Below, in pieces: positions 26,749-35,642 of a stretch of DNA of 64,000 bases (positions are counted from its first letter, which is position 1; every line of letters starts with the position of its first letter). Both the position numbers and the translations under genes were made by a program. The stretch spans positions 62,001 to 126,000 of the forward strand of contig CADAFP010000005.1 of NCBI GenBank assembly GCA_902787185.1, in the 5' to 3' direction. This stretch comes from an uncultured Bacteroidales bacterium. Its GTDB lineage: Bacteria > Bacteroidota > Bacteroidia > Bacteroidales > Muribaculaceae. The notes beneath the pieces are model-generated. The model was not told where the DNA came from, did not search any database, and worked only from the letters and a program-made list of their open reading frames with translations.

Positions 26749-28752
26749 TTATTGAAGCATGTCGAGGAACTGGTCCTCGTTGATGATGTCGATGCCCAGT
26801 TTGCGGGCTTTCTCCAGTTTGGCGGGTCCCATGTTCTCGCCCGCGAGGATAAAACTGGTCGCGCTGGAGATACTGCTCACGTTCTTGCCGCCGTTCTGCT
26901 CAATCATTGCCTTGTATTCCTCGCGAGAATGCTTGGCAAACACGCCGCTGATAACGACTTTCTTGCCCAAGAGTTTGTCGGTCTGTCCCGCCGTTTCCTC
27001 CTCGGTGAGGGCAAGTTGCAAGCCAGCCGCACGCAGGCGCCCAACAAGGACACGGTTGCGCTCCTCGGCAAAGAAATCGACGATGGATTGGGCGATTTTG
27101 GGCCCTATCTCGGGGATGGCGGCCAATTGGTCGGCAGGCATCGACATGAGGGTGTCGATGTCGCGGGTGTGACGTGCCAGCACCTTGCCCGTCGTCTCGC
27201 CGACAAAGGGTATTGACAGGGCAAAAATCACCCTGGCATATGGCACGCTGCGGCTCGCCTCCAAGCCACGCAGGATGCGCTGCGCGCTCTTTTCCTGGAA
27301 ACGGTCGAGGGCGGTGAGTTTTTCCTGAGTGAGGTCATACAGGTCGGCGACATCATCAACCAGACCACTCTTGTTGAGGATAATTGCCACTTCCTCGCCG
27401 ATGCCGTCGATATCCATCGCGTGCCGCCCGACAAAGTGCTCGATGCGGCCACAAATCTGAGGACCGCAGCCCCACTTGTTGGGGCATACCCATGCCGCCT
27501 CGCCCTCGACGCGCTGCAACGGCGTGCCGCAAGCGGGACAATGGGTGACAAAGGCGATAGGGGCGCTGCCCGGCTGACGCCGTTTCTCGTCCACCCCGAC
27601 AATCTTGGGGATGATTTCCCCACCCTTCTCCACATAGAGCATGTCCCCGTCGTGGATGTCGAGTTGCGCGATAATGTCGGCGTTGTGCAACGAGGCACGC
27701 TTGACGACAGTACCGCTCAGCAGCACCGGGTCGAGGTTGGCAACCGGAGTGATGACACCCGTTCGCCCGACCTCAAAGGAGACAAACTGCAGGCGTGTGC
27801 ATTCACGTTCAGGAGCGAACTTGTAGGCTATCGCCCACCTCGGTGACTTGGCCGTAGCCCCCAGGTTGAGTTGTTGACGCAGGGAGTTGATCTTGAAGAC
27901 AAGTCCATCGGTGGCAACGGGCAGTTTCTTGCGCTCCACATCCCAATGTCCGATGAAATCCTTGACCGCCTCGATGCTGGGAAGAATCGACATCTCTCCC
28001 GTCTTGAATCCCCAGCGCTTGAGTGCCATGATGCTGTCGTAGTGCGTCTCAAAGGGCAGGTTGTCGCCCAACAGGAAATAGAACACGGCATCCAGGCCGC
28101 GACGGGCCACCTCGGCACTGTTTTGCAGCTTGAGGGTTCCGGCGGCGGCGTTGCGCGGGTTGGCAAACAACGGTTCCTCGTTGAACTGGCGTTCCTGATT
28201 GAGTTTTTCAAAACTCTGCCAAGGCAGCACGATCTCGCCCCGCACCTCAAACTTGTCAGGTAGGTCGATAAAGCCTGTAATCTCGAGAGGTACCGACTTG
28301 ATGGTGATGACGTTGGCGGTGACATCATCGCCTTGCACACCGTCGCCACGAGTCACGGCACGCACCAGGCGCCCGTGCTCATAGGTCACCGAAATCGACG
28401 TTCCGTCATACTTCATCTCGCCGACAATCTCGATCGCCTCGCCTCCCAAGCCATCCTGGGCACGGCGCAGGAAGTCCTGCACCTCCTCGATGCTGTAGCT
28501 GTTGGAGAGAGACATCATGGGCCGCTCGTGACGCACCTGGGTGAAGCCCTTGCTGATGTCGCTGCCAACGCGCTGTGTGGGCGACAAGGGGTCCTGATAC
28601 TGCGGATAGTCCCGCTCCAGGTCCTGAAGCTCACGCAGCAAGGCGTCAAACTCCTGATCGCTCACTGTGGGAGCATTGAGTACATAATAATTATGATTGT
28701 GGCGGTTGATGATTTCCCGCAATTCCTTAATCCGTTGTTCAAAAAGGTCCAT
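26749..28752 (-). CDS. ligA: NAD-dependent DNA ligase
   Basis: Seals nicks in DNA during replication and repair. 667 residues, normal length. Domain Ia ([19 protein letters not shown]) precedes the adenylation domain with the nucleophile lysine in [10 protein letters not shown] (Lys114 from the chosen start). The OB fold follows. The zinc finger is CPACGTPL...[17 protein letters not shown]. The HhH domain ([30 protein letters not shown]) and the BRCT domain ([36 protein letters not shown]) complete it. I use the ATG at 28750-28752 (MDLFEQ), not the one three codons upstream. It is followed at five bases by the unknown secreted protein gene. Confidence 0.97.
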   Translation of the reverse strand: MDLFEQRIKELREIINRHNHNYYVLNAPTVSDQEFDALLRELQDLERDYPQYQDPLSPTQRVGSDISKGFTQVRHERPMMSLSNSYSIEEVQDFLRRAQDGLGGEAIEIVGEMKYDGTSISVTYEHGRLVRAVTRGDGVQGDDVTANVITIKSVPLEITGFIDLPDKFEVRGEIVLPWQSFEKLNQERQFNEEPLFANPRNAAAGTLKLQNSAEVARRGLDAVFYFLLGDNLPFETHYDSIMALKRWGFKTGEMSILPSIEAVKDFIGHWDVERKKLPVATDGLVFKINSLRQQLNLGATAKSPRWAIAYKFAPERECTRLQFVSFEVGRTGVITPVANLDPVLLSGTVVKRASLHNADIIAQLDIHDGDMLYVEKGGEIIPKIVGVDEKRRQPGSAPIAFVTHCPACGTPLQRVEGEAAWVCPNKWGCGPQICGRIEHFVGRHAMDIDGIGEEVAIILNKSGLVDDVADLYDLTQEKLTALDRFQEKSAQRILRGLEASRSVPYARVIFALSIPFVGETTGKVLARHTRDIDTLMSMPADQLAAIPEIGPKIAQSIVDFFAEERNRVLVGRLRAAGLQLALTEEETAGQTDKLLGKKVVISGVFAKHSREEYKAMIEQNGGKNVSSISSATSFILAGENMGPAKLEKARKLGIDIINEDQFLDMLQ

Positions 28753-28832
28753 GAAAAACAAAAATTAGCATGAATTGATGCGCTAAAGTAGTGTTTTTTT
28801 CTCAAAAACGTCGCATAGATTTCATTTTTTGT

Positions 28833-28840
28833 TAAATTTG
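28833..28840 (+). promoter_or_regulatory. -7 box of the 61-residue lipoprotein gene
   Basis: TAAATTTG, 33 bases before the start codon. No clear -33. Confidence 0.5.
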
Positions 28841-28872
28841 CGGGTGTAATTCAGAGCATAACCAATGAGCAT

Positions 28873-29058
28873 ATGAAAAAAATCGTGAAGTGTGTGTTGA
28901 TCATAGCCGCCCTGGCGGCCGTCACCTTGCCGTTGAGCAGCTGCTTTCGGCAAGATATGGTGATGTATGAGGATGGTGAGTTTGACGGTGCCGATTTCTC
29001 AGATTACGACCTCATGTTGAATGCCGAGATTGAAATGGATGACATCAACCGTGACTAA
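28873..29058 (+). CDS. Small acidic lipoprotein, unknown function
   Basis: A 61-residue product with a basic start (MKKIVKC), a hydrophobic core and a lipobox LSSC at about residues 21-24. The mature peptide of about 37 residues is strongly acidic (EDGEFDGADFSDYDLMLNAE) and has no known domain. A -7 box precedes it and a stop-rich gap follows it, so it looks like a real one-gene unit. No function can be given. Confidence 0.6.
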   Translation: MKKIVKCVLIIAALAAVTLPLSSCFRQDMVMYEDGEFDGADFSDYDLMLNAEIEMDDINRD

Positions 29059-29223
29059 TCCGCGTCTCCTGTCGGCCATGAGTGCGTTTCCCATTGTGGT
29101 TTTTTCAATTAAAAATCATTAATAGGGCTATAAATCATGTGTTATAACCGATTAGGATAGTGCAAAATGGTCAATTTGTCACATTTTGAACCCAATTTAA
29201 CATTCCGTTAAAGATTCTTTTTA

Positions 29224-29231
29224 TATATTTG
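29224..29231 (+). promoter_or_regulatory. -7 box of the serine palmitoyltransferase gene
   Basis: TATATTTG, 46 bases before the ATG at 29278. The -33 region is poor. Confidence 0.5.
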
Positions 29232-29277
29232 CAGCCAATTATTATAAAAACATCAATAGCGGCGACTGCCGTTGGCG

Positions 29278-30492
29278 ATGAATCAAGACAATAACAAACT
29301 ATATATGAACTTATTAGAAAATAAGTTAGCACGATATGATGAGCCGCAGAAGGCAAAAGCCGCGGGCATCTATCCCTACTTCCGCGCCATTTCGAGCGAA
29401 CAGGACACCGAGGTCATCATGAATGGCAAGCGTATCCTGATGTTTGGTTCCAATTGCTACTCCGGCCTTGTCAATGACGAACGTATCAAGCAAGCCGCCA
29501 TCGAGGCCACTGAAAAGTATGGCACCGGTTGCGCCGGTTCGCCCTTCCTGAACGGCACGTTGGACCTGCACAAACAGCTCGAGCGCAAACTTGCCGACTA
29601 TGAGGGCAAAGAGGATGCGATGATTTACAGCACAGGCTTCGGCGTGAACCTGGGTGTCATCTCGACGCTCACAGGCCGCGACGACTATATCCTGTGGGAC
29701 GAGCAGGACCACGCCTCGATCATCGAGGGCCGCCGCCTGTCGTTCTCCAACTCGCTCAAGTACCGCCACAACGACATGGCGTCGCTGGAGGCCCAACTCA
29801 AGAAGTGCGAACCCGATCGCGTGAAGCTCATCGTCACCGATGGCGTCTTCTCGATGGAAGGCGACGTGTGCAAGCTCCCCGACATCGTGGACCTGGCACA
29901 CAAGTACAACGCCAGCATCATGGTTGACGAGGCCCACGGCATCGGCGTGTTTGGCGAGGGCGGCCGCGGCGTGTGCGACCACTTCGGCCTGCGCGACGAG
30001 GTGGACCTGATCATGGGCACCTTCTCTAAGTCGATTGCTTCGCTGGGCGGTTTCATCGCCACCAGCAAAGTCATCACCAACTACCTGCGCCACCATTCCC
30101 GCAGCTACATCTTCACGGCGAGCATCACGCCAGCCTCGACCGCTGCGGCCATGAAGGCCATCGACATCCTCATCAGCGAACCCGAGCGCCAGGAGCACTT
30201 GTGGAAAATCACCCACGAGGCACTGCAAGGTTTCCGCGACATGGGTTGCGAGATCGGTCACACCGAGACGCCCATCATCCCGCTGTTCATCCGCGACAAC
30301 AACAAGACGTTTGCCATCACCCGCGACCTGCTCGAGGAAGGCATCTTTGTCAACCCCGTCGTGTCGCCCGCCGTTGCACCCAACGACACGCTCATCCGCT
30401 TCAGCCTGATGGCGACGCACACCCACGAGCAGGTGGCATTCGCCCTGGAAAAGATCCAGAAGGTATTCCGCGCCTACGGCCTGGTTCCCTGA
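29278..30492 (+). CDS. spt: Serine palmitoyltransferase (alpha-oxoamine synthase family)
   Basis: PLP enzyme that joins serine and a fatty acyl-CoA to give 3-ketosphinganine, the first step of sphingolipid synthesis in Bacteroidales. 404 residues, close to Bacteroides SPT. The family pattern is visible: FGSNCYSGLVND, GTGCAGSPFLNGT, WDEQDHASIIEG, MVDEAHGIGVFG (the Asp217/His220 region) and the Schiff-base lysine Lys251 in MGTFSKSIASLGGF, then HSRSYIFTASITPAS. The alternatives KBL, BioF and HemA cannot be fully excluded by sequence. The N-terminal Tyr-Pro-Tyr-Phe region and the host lineage favour SPT. I start at the ATG at 29278 (MNQDNNKLYM) rather than the TTG at 29272. Confidence 0.88.
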   Translation: MNQDNNKLYMNLLENKLARYDEPQKAKAAGIYPYFRAISSEQDTEVIMNGKRILMFGSNCYSGLVNDERIKQAAIEATEKYGTGCAGSPFLNGTLDLHKQLERKLADYEGKEDAMIYSTGFGVNLGVISTLTGRDDYILWDEQDHASIIEGRRLSFSNSLKYRHNDMASLEAQLKKCEPDRVKLIVTDGVFSMEGDVCKLPDIVDLAHKYNASIMVDEAHGIGVFGEGGRGVCDHFGLRDEVDLIMGTFSKSIASLGGFIATSKVITNYLRHHSRSYIFTASITPASTAAAMKAIDILISEPERQEHLWKITHEALQGFRDMGCEIGHTETPIIPLFIRDNNKTFAITRDLLEEGIFVNPVVSPAVAPNDTLIRFSLMATHTHEQVAFALEKIQKVFRAYGLVP

Positions 30493-30523
30493 ACACGACT
30501 ACACATTATTTAATTTACATATT

Positions 30524-30558
30524 GAAGCCATCGCATCTTACCCTGACGCGGTGGCTTC
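30524..30558 (+). terminator. Hairpin after the serine palmitoyltransferase gene
   Basis: An 11-bp stem with one wobble (30524-30534 with 30548-30558) and a 13-base loop. The T-run is poor, so termination may be partial. Confidence 0.55.
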
Positions 30559-30716
30559 GATGCTTCTACAGCCCTGTCAAAACCAGCCATAGGGGCACAA
30601 AAAGCGAATTTTCATGCCATTAGCGAAAAAAAAGTCCAAAAACATTTGCTTGATAAAAATGTATTAGTAATTTCGCAACATCAAAACGTAAACATTAGAA
30701 CAACATCTATATTGTT

Positions 30717-31274
30717 ATGATTTACAAATTTGTCATAGTCTCGGACGACGCCGATAACTTTAAACTGCAGATTGCCATCGACTCGACAGCCACGTTCATG
30801 CAACTGCGCAACATCATTCTTGACTCGATTGGCTACAGCAAGGAACAGATGGATTCATTCTACATCTGTGACGAGGACTGGAGCAAGGAAAAGGAAGTGA
30901 CCTGCATCGACATGGACACAGATAGCGACGAGGATATCTGGATCATGGACGACACCCAACTCGATGAGCTCATTGAGGAGGAAGGCCAACGAATGAAGTT
31001 CGTGTTTGACTACATGACCGAGCGTTTCTTCAAGGTGAAGCTCAAAGAGGTCATCCCCGGCAAGAACCTGCACGACCCCCTGTGTGAGCGCAAGGTGGGC
31101 AACCCGCCAGCCGAGAACGTTGACATCAGCGACTTCATCACTATCCCCAAGATTCCCGATGCCACCAACATCGAGCCCATCGACAAGAGCGAGTTCTATG
31201 GTGACGAGGAATATGACGAGGACGAGATTTCTGACTTCGAGGAGCTTGACAGCATTGTCGGCGACGACTATTGA
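30717..31274 (+). CDS. Plasmid pRiA4b ORF-3-like protein
   Basis: A 185-residue cytoplasmic protein. Residues 1-about 130 fit the pRiA4b ORF-3 (IS1096 passenger-like) fold: MIYKFVIVSDDADNFKLQI, then FMQLRNIILDSIGYSKEQM and DSFYICDEDWSKEKE. The C-terminal tail is very acidic and probably disordered (GDEEYDEDEISDFEELDS). The family name comes from a plasmid and a transposon, but in Bacteroidales the gene is usually chromosomal and of unknown role. No transposon ends are visible nearby. A near -7 box (TAATTTCG) lies about 45 bases upstream. Confidence 0.8.
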   Translation: MIYKFVIVSDDADNFKLQIAIDSTATFMQLRNIILDSIGYSKEQMDSFYICDEDWSKEKEVTCIDMDTDSDEDIWIMDDTQLDELIEEEGQRMKFVFDYMTERFFKVKLKEVIPGKNLHDPLCERKVGNPPAENVDISDFITIPKIPDATNIEPIDKSEFYGDEEYDEDEISDFEELDSIVGDDY

Positions 31275-31329
31275 TTCCATCAAGACCACTGGCCCGAGAC
31301 ACCAAGCGGCACATTAAACGGAATTAATT

Positions 31330-31359
31330 TTGAGATTTCGAGAAGAAAGATTACCTTTG
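31330..31359 (+). promoter_or_regulatory. Promoter of the 109-residue lipoprotein gene
   Basis: TTG at 31330-31332, 19-base spacer, TACCTTTG at 31352-31359. Start codon at 31385. The transcript may continue into tRNA-Gly. Confidence 0.8.
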
Positions 31360-31384
31360 CAGCGTTAAAACAATCATTCAGGAC

Positions 31385-31714
31385 ATGAAGAAATCAGTTT
31401 TAGCATTGAGTGCCCTTGCCGCCATCGCCATGATGTCGTGCATTGGCGGAACCGAGAACGGGGAGCAGACCGAAGCCCCCGTTGACACCGTCGAGCAAGC
31501 CATCGACAGCACGATGCAGGTGACCGGTGTCGCCATCGACGGCGCGATGAACAGCGTCTATCTCAAGGTGGGTGAAGACACCATCGAGTTCACCTACCCC
31601 GACCTCGATGCCGACCACAGGGACTCCTGGGACATCAACGACACGTTGACGGTCCAATACTACGTCACCGAGAGCGGTGACAGCGTCACCAACGTCATCA
31701 ACGAGAATGCCTGA
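31385..31714 (+). CDS. Small lipoprotein, unknown function
   Basis: A 109-residue product with a lipoprotein signal (MKKSVLALSALAAIAMMSC; cysteine at residue 19), a Glu/Thr-rich linker and a short beta-type domain (SVYLKVGEDTIEFTYPDL, TLTVQYYVTESGD). No named domain is recognised. It has a good promoter at 31330-31359 and is followed 37 bases later by tRNA-Gly, with which it may share a transcript. Confidence 0.7.
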   Translation: MKKSVLALSALAAIAMMSCIGGTENGEQTEAPVDTVEQAIDSTMQVTGVAIDGAMNSVYLKVGEDTIEFTYPDLDADHRDSWDINDTLTVQYYVTESGDSVTNVINENA

Positions 31715-31751
31715 CGCCCCACTCCACCACGAGGAGGCAAGACATAATGTT

Positions 31752-31824
31752 GCGGTAGTAGCTCAGTTGGTAGAGCATCAGCTTCCCAAGCTGAGGGCCG
31801 CGGGTTCGAGTCCCGTTTACCGCT
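31752..31824 (+). tRNA. tRNA-Gly (anticodon CCC)
   Basis: A complete 73-base cloverleaf. The acceptor stem is GCGGTAG with TTACCGC (one wobble), the D arm GCTC/GAGC, and the anticodon stem TCAGC/GCTGA with loop TTCCCAA (anticodon CCC at 31785-31787). The T arm has TTCGAGT. The discriminator T fits glycine. CCA is not encoded. The terminator at 31834-31880 follows. It marks the left edge of the accessory stretch. Confidence 0.95.
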
Positions 31825-31833
31825 CAAAGTATG

Positions 31834-31880
31834 AAAGTGTTGAAAATCAAGAAATTGATGCTTGATTTTTGGCACTTTTT
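31834..31880 (+). terminator. Terminator of tRNA-Gly
   Basis: Two-part stem: AAAATCAAG/CTTGATTTT (31843-31851 with 31861-31869) and, beyond a small internal loop, AAAGTG/CACTTT (31834-31839 with 31873-31878), followed by T-rich DNA. Confidence 0.8.
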
Positions 31881-32106
31881 CTTTTGGAGAAAACGCTCGA
31901 AATGTCCCCAAAGATTGAGCGTGATTCATCTATTGCTTATGGTATTGTGCAGTGAAGAGAGAGATAAAAGTCATTATCTGGAATATTTAATGGACATAAA
32001 TATACTATTTGTTCCGATGTTGCGTTATTATCATGTAACCATGGTATAACTGGATACCATAAGAGACCTAATTTTTTTGTATCATATTTTTAAACGTAAA
32101 ATTTTT
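31881..32106. other. AT-rich gap with a perfect inverted repeat
   Basis: No convincing gene. The only marked element is ATGGTAT-aactgg-ATACCAT at 32041-32060, a perfect 7-bp inverted repeat about 50 bases before the next start codon, which could be an operator. No clear TAnnTTTG was found. G+C falls from here on. Confidence 0.45.
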
Positions 32107-32823
32107 ATGAAAAAGATCATTTTATTCTTAGCGATTGCATTGCCTTTAGCATTCACTTCATGTAGCGACGACAAAGAAAAAGATGAACCCGTACCTGAGA
32201 CGACCACTATTCACGAGTATGTTGACCTGGGCCTAACCAGTGGCACACTGTGGGCGACATGCAACGTTGGTGCCGACAAACCTGAAGAATATGGCGACTT
32301 ATTTGCCTGGGGCGAGACCACTCCCAAGGAAGCCTATAGCTGGGATACTTACAAGTGGTGTGAGGGCAGATATGATAAGTTGACAAAGTACTGCATTGAC
32401 GAAAGTCATGGCGTTGTTGATGGCAAGCGGGAGTTGGATCCCGAGGACGATGCCGCCTATGTGAACTGGGGGCCAATGTGGCGCATGCCGACCACCGAGC
32501 AACAGAATGAGTTGTATAACGAATGCACATGGACGAGAACGAGTCTGAATGGCGTGAAGGGATATCAGATAACCGGTCCGAACGGGAAAACGTTGTTCTT
32601 GCCTGCAGCAGGTTACTGTGAGGACAATTCTGTTCTTGAGCAGGGTTCGTTCTGTAGCCTATGGTCGCGCTCATGCTACACCAGCAACGGCATCAGCAAT
32701 CACGACTACAGCTCATGTACCATGGGCTTCGACTGGGACAAAGGCAGCTACTTCTTCAACGGCAAATACCACTTCCGCTACTATGGTCACAGCGTCCGCG
32801 CTGTGAGAACTTCACAGAATTAG
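32107..32823 (+). CDS. FISUMP-domain lipoprotein (paralog A)
   Basis: A lipoprotein of 238 residues. The signal MKKIILFLAIALPLAFTSC has its lipobox cysteine at residue 19. The rest is one FISUMP domain (Fibrobacter succinogenes major paralogous domain) with YVDLGLTSGTLWATCNVGA, FAWGETTPKEAYSW, ELDPEDDAAYVNWGPMWRMP, NGVKGYQITGPNGKTLFLPA and the end YYGHSVRAVRTSQN. The domain is found on bacterial surface proteins and its ligand is unknown. I start at 32107, not at the in-frame ATG at 32077, because the signal peptide begins there. It has two paralogs downstream (34601, 36158). A clean terminator follows at 32843. Confidence 0.88.
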   Translation: MKKIILFLAIALPLAFTSCSDDKEKDEPVPETTTIHEYVDLGLTSGTLWATCNVGADKPEEYGDLFAWGETTPKEAYSWDTYKWCEGRYDKLTKYCIDESHGVVDGKRELDPEDDAAYVNWGPMWRMPTTEQQNELYNECTWTRTSLNGVKGYQITGPNGKTLFLPAAGYCEDNSVLEQGSFCSLWSRSCYTSNGISNHDYSSCTMGFDWDKGSYFFNGKYHFRYYGHSVRAVRTSQN

Positions 32824-32842
32824 TTTCTCAAGAACATAAAGG

Positions 32843-32868
32843 GACGGCCTTACACAGGCCGTCTTTTT
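32843..32868 (+). terminator. Terminator of FISUMP paralog A
   Basis: GACGGCC-ttacaca-GGCCGTC followed by TTTTT: a perfect 7-bp stem with a T-run. Confidence 0.9.
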
Positions 32869-33028
32869 AATACATCGGGCGGTTGAACAACTTTTCCAAA
32901 ATCATAAAAGTCAGGACGAGTACCAGCGCCTCATGAACAATAAATCACCGAAATCTAAAAGAAAATGAAGTGTTTAGCGAACTTTTCGCTACCTTTGCAA
33001 TCTAGTTCAGGTCAATAAGAAGAATAAG

Positions 33029-33829
33029 ATGAAGAAGACGAAGAAATCATACCTGTTGCTGTTTATACTGGCACTTCTATCTTATGTCGCATTAATGCCA
33101 GTCAGAAGCTATGATCTTAAATTAACTGCAGGATTGCATAGTGCAGCATTTTTCGCCTTAACGTTCTGGGCCTTGTGGAAATATAACTCAAAATTGAATC
33201 CATGGGCTATTGTATTCATGATTGTTTTGCCATGGTTAGCTGATTTTGGGCTTCGCATTTATACGCCTGAAACAACGCTTCGGTCTTTGCCACTAACAGC
33301 ATTGCCTTTGCAAGCAATCTTGGCGGCTGTCATCATCTATTATAACCGCAAGATTTGGCTGATTCTCTTGTTAGCTGCAGCATTTCTTTATAGTGTGACC
33401 GAGGGGCAAAACCAATGGTATGAGTGGGCCAATTATGGTATGAACAAAGCGAGACCCGCAAGCCTTGCCACTGCAGAAGTCTTTACAGGTGGGCAGTCAG
33501 TCGCCCTAAGCGACATGAATGAAGAATATCTTGTCTTTGCATTACCCGAGGTGCAGGCTTTGCATGGCCAATATAAGGATAACCCAAAGGTACAGGTCGC
33601 CTCCTTGTTCGTCTGCTATAAGGACGAGACCATCGAGACAGCCCTCAATATTGTTAAGAAACGTGGCTGCGACCTGCCAGTTTATGCAGTTGACAAATCA
33701 AGTGTTATCCTTGCTGAATGCGGCATAACCGCATATCCCCGTGTGCTCATTCTCGACAAGAATCGCAATGTTGTTTTCAACGGCAGCCTGGCATTTGCCA
33801 AGCGCAAATTGAAATCCCTTGATATATGA
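33029..33829 (+). CDS. Membrane protein with a TlpA-like thioredoxin domain lacking the CXXC site
   Basis: 266 residues. Four or five helices fill residues of about 8-130. A soluble TlpA/AhpC-like domain follows (about 160-266): VALSDMNEEYLVFALP, VQVASLFVCYKDETIETAL and the cis-proline loop ITAYPRVLILDKNRNVVFNGS. Where thiol oxidoreductases carry WCxxC after the first strand, this protein reads VFALPEVQAL, so the redox cysteines are absent. It may therefore be a binding or scaffold protein instead of a reductase. The gene is visibly poorer in G+C than the core genes. A -7 box TACCTTTG lies at 32990-32997. Confidence 0.75.
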   Translation: MKKTKKSYLLLFILALLSYVALMPVRSYDLKLTAGLHSAAFFALTFWALWKYNSKLNPWAIVFMIVLPWLADFGLRIYTPETTLRSLPLTALPLQAILAAVIIYYNRKIWLILLLAAAFLYSVTEGQNQWYEWANYGMNKARPASLATAEVFTGGQSVALSDMNEEYLVFALPEVQALHGQYKDNPKVQVASLFVCYKDETIETALNIVKKRGCDLPVYAVDKSSVILAECGITAYPRVLILDKNRNVVFNGSLAFAKRKLKSLDI

Positions 33830-33850
33830 GATAACGTCTTTTCACGTCAT

Positions 33851-33873
33851 ACGCGGTTGAACCGTGTTTTTTT
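33851..33873 (+). terminator. Terminator after the TlpA-like gene
   Basis: ACGCGG-ttgaa-CCGTGT stem (33851-33856 with 33862-33867) running into T7. Confidence 0.75.
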
Positions 33874-34062
33874 ATTATGGGTTTAATCTAATGCACCTGT
33901 TTATTTCGAGTTTTTGATTGGTTTCGTCTTGAACATTGTCGGGTTAATCTACCCCTACCGTAAATCGTGGTCGCTCGGCACGGGACGCAGTGTCTAATAG
34001 ACAAAGAAGACCTAATTGTATCATCAGTCTGGACTTCGGTCTTGGCACAAAACCCTAAAGTT

Positions 34063-34395
34063 ATGAAAACGCTGATTAAAATATCCATCTTAATGGTAGT
34101 GGTTAGCTCATTTCTCCCGTCATGCACCCTCCTGTATTCAAGTCCACTCGATTCTCGTGAAGATTATATTTCTGAAAGCGTGATAATAGAGTCTGATTGG
34201 GATTGGGTTTTGGGCTTGACGTATTGCACGTTCCCCTACTGCTCATGTGAACAATATGAAAAAGCACCCCGGAGCAAGAACTATAGTTGCCGATGCGGTC
34301 ATACGGCAGATTACCATTATTATGATGGTCCGGTAGAGTATGAGGTAGATGACGTGTATTACACGCAAGAGGAAGAACCGTGTTATCGGCCATAA
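34063..34395 (+). CDS. Cys/His-rich small lipoprotein, unknown function
   Basis: 110 residues from the ATG at 34063. The lipoprotein signal is MKTLIKISILMVVVSSFLPSC. The mature part has a compact Cys/His-rich stretch, CTFPYCSCEQYEK, then YSCRCGHTADYHYYDG, which could bind a metal or form disulfides. The acidic, Tyr-rich end is YEVDDVYYTQEEEPC. No family is recognised. The open frame extends upstream to 33967 but without any sign of coding use. Confidence 0.6.
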   Translation: MKTLIKISILMVVVSSFLPSCTLLYSSPLDSREDYISESVIIESDWDWVLGLTYCTFPYCSCEQYEKAPRSKNYSCRCGHTADYHYYDGPVEYEVDDVYYTQEEEPCYRP

Positions 34396-34485
34396 TGCGG
34401 CGGTTGGCTAACCCGCTGCATAAAGTCAAACCACTGCTCACCATGCGCCTACTGGAGAATAACGCGCCGAAATTCGGAAGAAAGA

Positions 34486-34515
34486 TTGTATTTAGCGTAA
34501 AAATCACTATCTTTG
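34486..34515 (+). promoter_or_regulatory. Promoter of FISUMP paralog B
   Basis: TTG at 34486-34488, 19-base spacer, TATCTTTG at 34508-34515. The 36 bases 34480-34515 match 35584-35619 (before the next gene) at about 31 positions. Confidence 0.8.
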
Positions 34516-34600
34516 CCAATCATAGAATTCTGCCAGTATGGTCTTGTCTATCATTGAATCAATTGGCTTCGTCATATAGAACCTAAAAAATGCTATAATT

Positions 34601-35461
34601 ATGAAGAAGATTACAATCATCTCAAATGTTATGCTACTGATGGCATGGCTAATGCCGTTGAGTGCTAATGCAGTCCAAACGGTTGGAGATGTGAATAATG
34701 ACCACGATGTAAATATAGCTGATGTGAATGCCGTTATCAACATCATCTTGGGTGGTGTCGGAAATAACACCGCCGCTGATGTGAACGGAGACCATGACGT
34801 TAATATCGCCGACGTAAACATGATCATCAACATCATCCTGGGGGGCACGGCTCCCTCTCCGAATCATGAGTATGTTGACCTGGGCCTGCCAAGCGGCACA
34901 CTGTGGGCAACGTGTAACGTCGGAGCCAGCAGCCCTGAGGATTATGGCGACTACTTTGCCTGGGGCGAGACGACACCCAAGGAGGCATATGACTGGAGCA
35001 ATTACAAGTGGTGCAATGGCGACAATGACACGATGACGAAGTACTGCACCTTCAGCAATTCTGGCTACAACGGCTTTACCGATGGCAAGGCCGAGTTAGA
35101 CCCCGAGGACGATGCCGCCACCGCCAACTGGGGTTCGTCGGCCCAAATGCCGTCTTTGACTCAGATACAAGAGCTGAAAAAACAATGCTCATGGGAATGG
35201 ACAGAGAGGAACGGGGTGAAAGGTCAACTTGTTACAGGTCCTAACGGGAACACCATCTTTTTGCCAGCCACTGGTTACCGTACGGACTATTCGCTCAACC
35301 TCGACGGGTCGTACGGTTTCTGCTGGTTGCGCACATTGGGATCGGGCAGCTCGAGCCTCGCCTGCAACCTGAATTATAAATCGGGCGCGGTGAACTGGGA
35401 ATATAAGTACCCCCGCTACTTCGGGTTCACCGTGCGTGCTGTGCACGTGACGCAGAATTAG
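34601..35461 (+). CDS. Secreted protein: dockerin-like pair followed by FISUMP domain (paralog B)
   Basis: 286 residues. The signal peptide is residues 1-about 25 (ends SANA). Residues of about 29-82 hold two calcium-loop repeats, GDVNNDHDVNIADVNAVI and DVNGDHDVNIADVNMII, each ending NIILGG. The FISUMP domain spans about 88-286 (YVDLGLPSGTLWATCNVGA, FAWGETTPKEAYDW, ELDPEDDAA, FTVRAVHVTQN). The dockerin-like pair comes first, which is unusual because such repeats mostly sit at the C-terminus. It is a paralog of the genes at 32107 and 36158. Function is unknown, and surface display is inferred. Confidence 0.88.
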   Translation: MKKITIISNVMLLMAWLMPLSANAVQTVGDVNNDHDVNIADVNAVINIILGGVGNNTAADVNGDHDVNIADVNMIINIILGGTAPSPNHEYVDLGLPSGTLWATCNVGASSPEDYGDYFAWGETTPKEAYDWSNYKWCNGDNDTMTKYCTFSNSGYNGFTDGKAELDPEDDAATANWGSSAQMPSLTQIQELKKQCSWEWTERNGVKGQLVTGPNGNTIFLPATGYRTDYSLNLDGSYGFCWLRTLGSGSSSLACNLNYKSGAVNWEYKYPRYFGFTVRAVHVTQN

Positions 35462-35589
35462 CGTAACGCCGTCTTTTTAGCAATAAAGAGAATGATTCAC
35501 CTATATCTCAGGACGGGTACTGACGCATTTAAACAATGATTTGAACAATTCTGAAACGTAGCCAATTATAATCAAATCCAATAGAAAGT

Positions 35590-35619
35590 TTGTATTTGGC
35601 GTAAAAATATCTATTTTTG
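35590..35619 (+). promoter_or_regulatory. Promoter of the PsbP-like gene
   Basis: TTG at 35590-35592, 19-base spacer, TATTTTTG at 35612-35619. It is a near copy of the promoter at 34486-34515. Confidence 0.8.
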
Positions 35620-35642
35620 TAACCTAACAAATACTGTTTATT

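Noticed and set aside
30717-31274. Insertion sequence, because of the pRiA4b/IS1096 family name
   Set aside because: No transposase, terminal inverted repeats or target duplication are visible around the gene.
31831-32049. 72-codon frame after tRNA-Gly
   Set aside because: It reads through the tRNA terminator hairpin and looks random.
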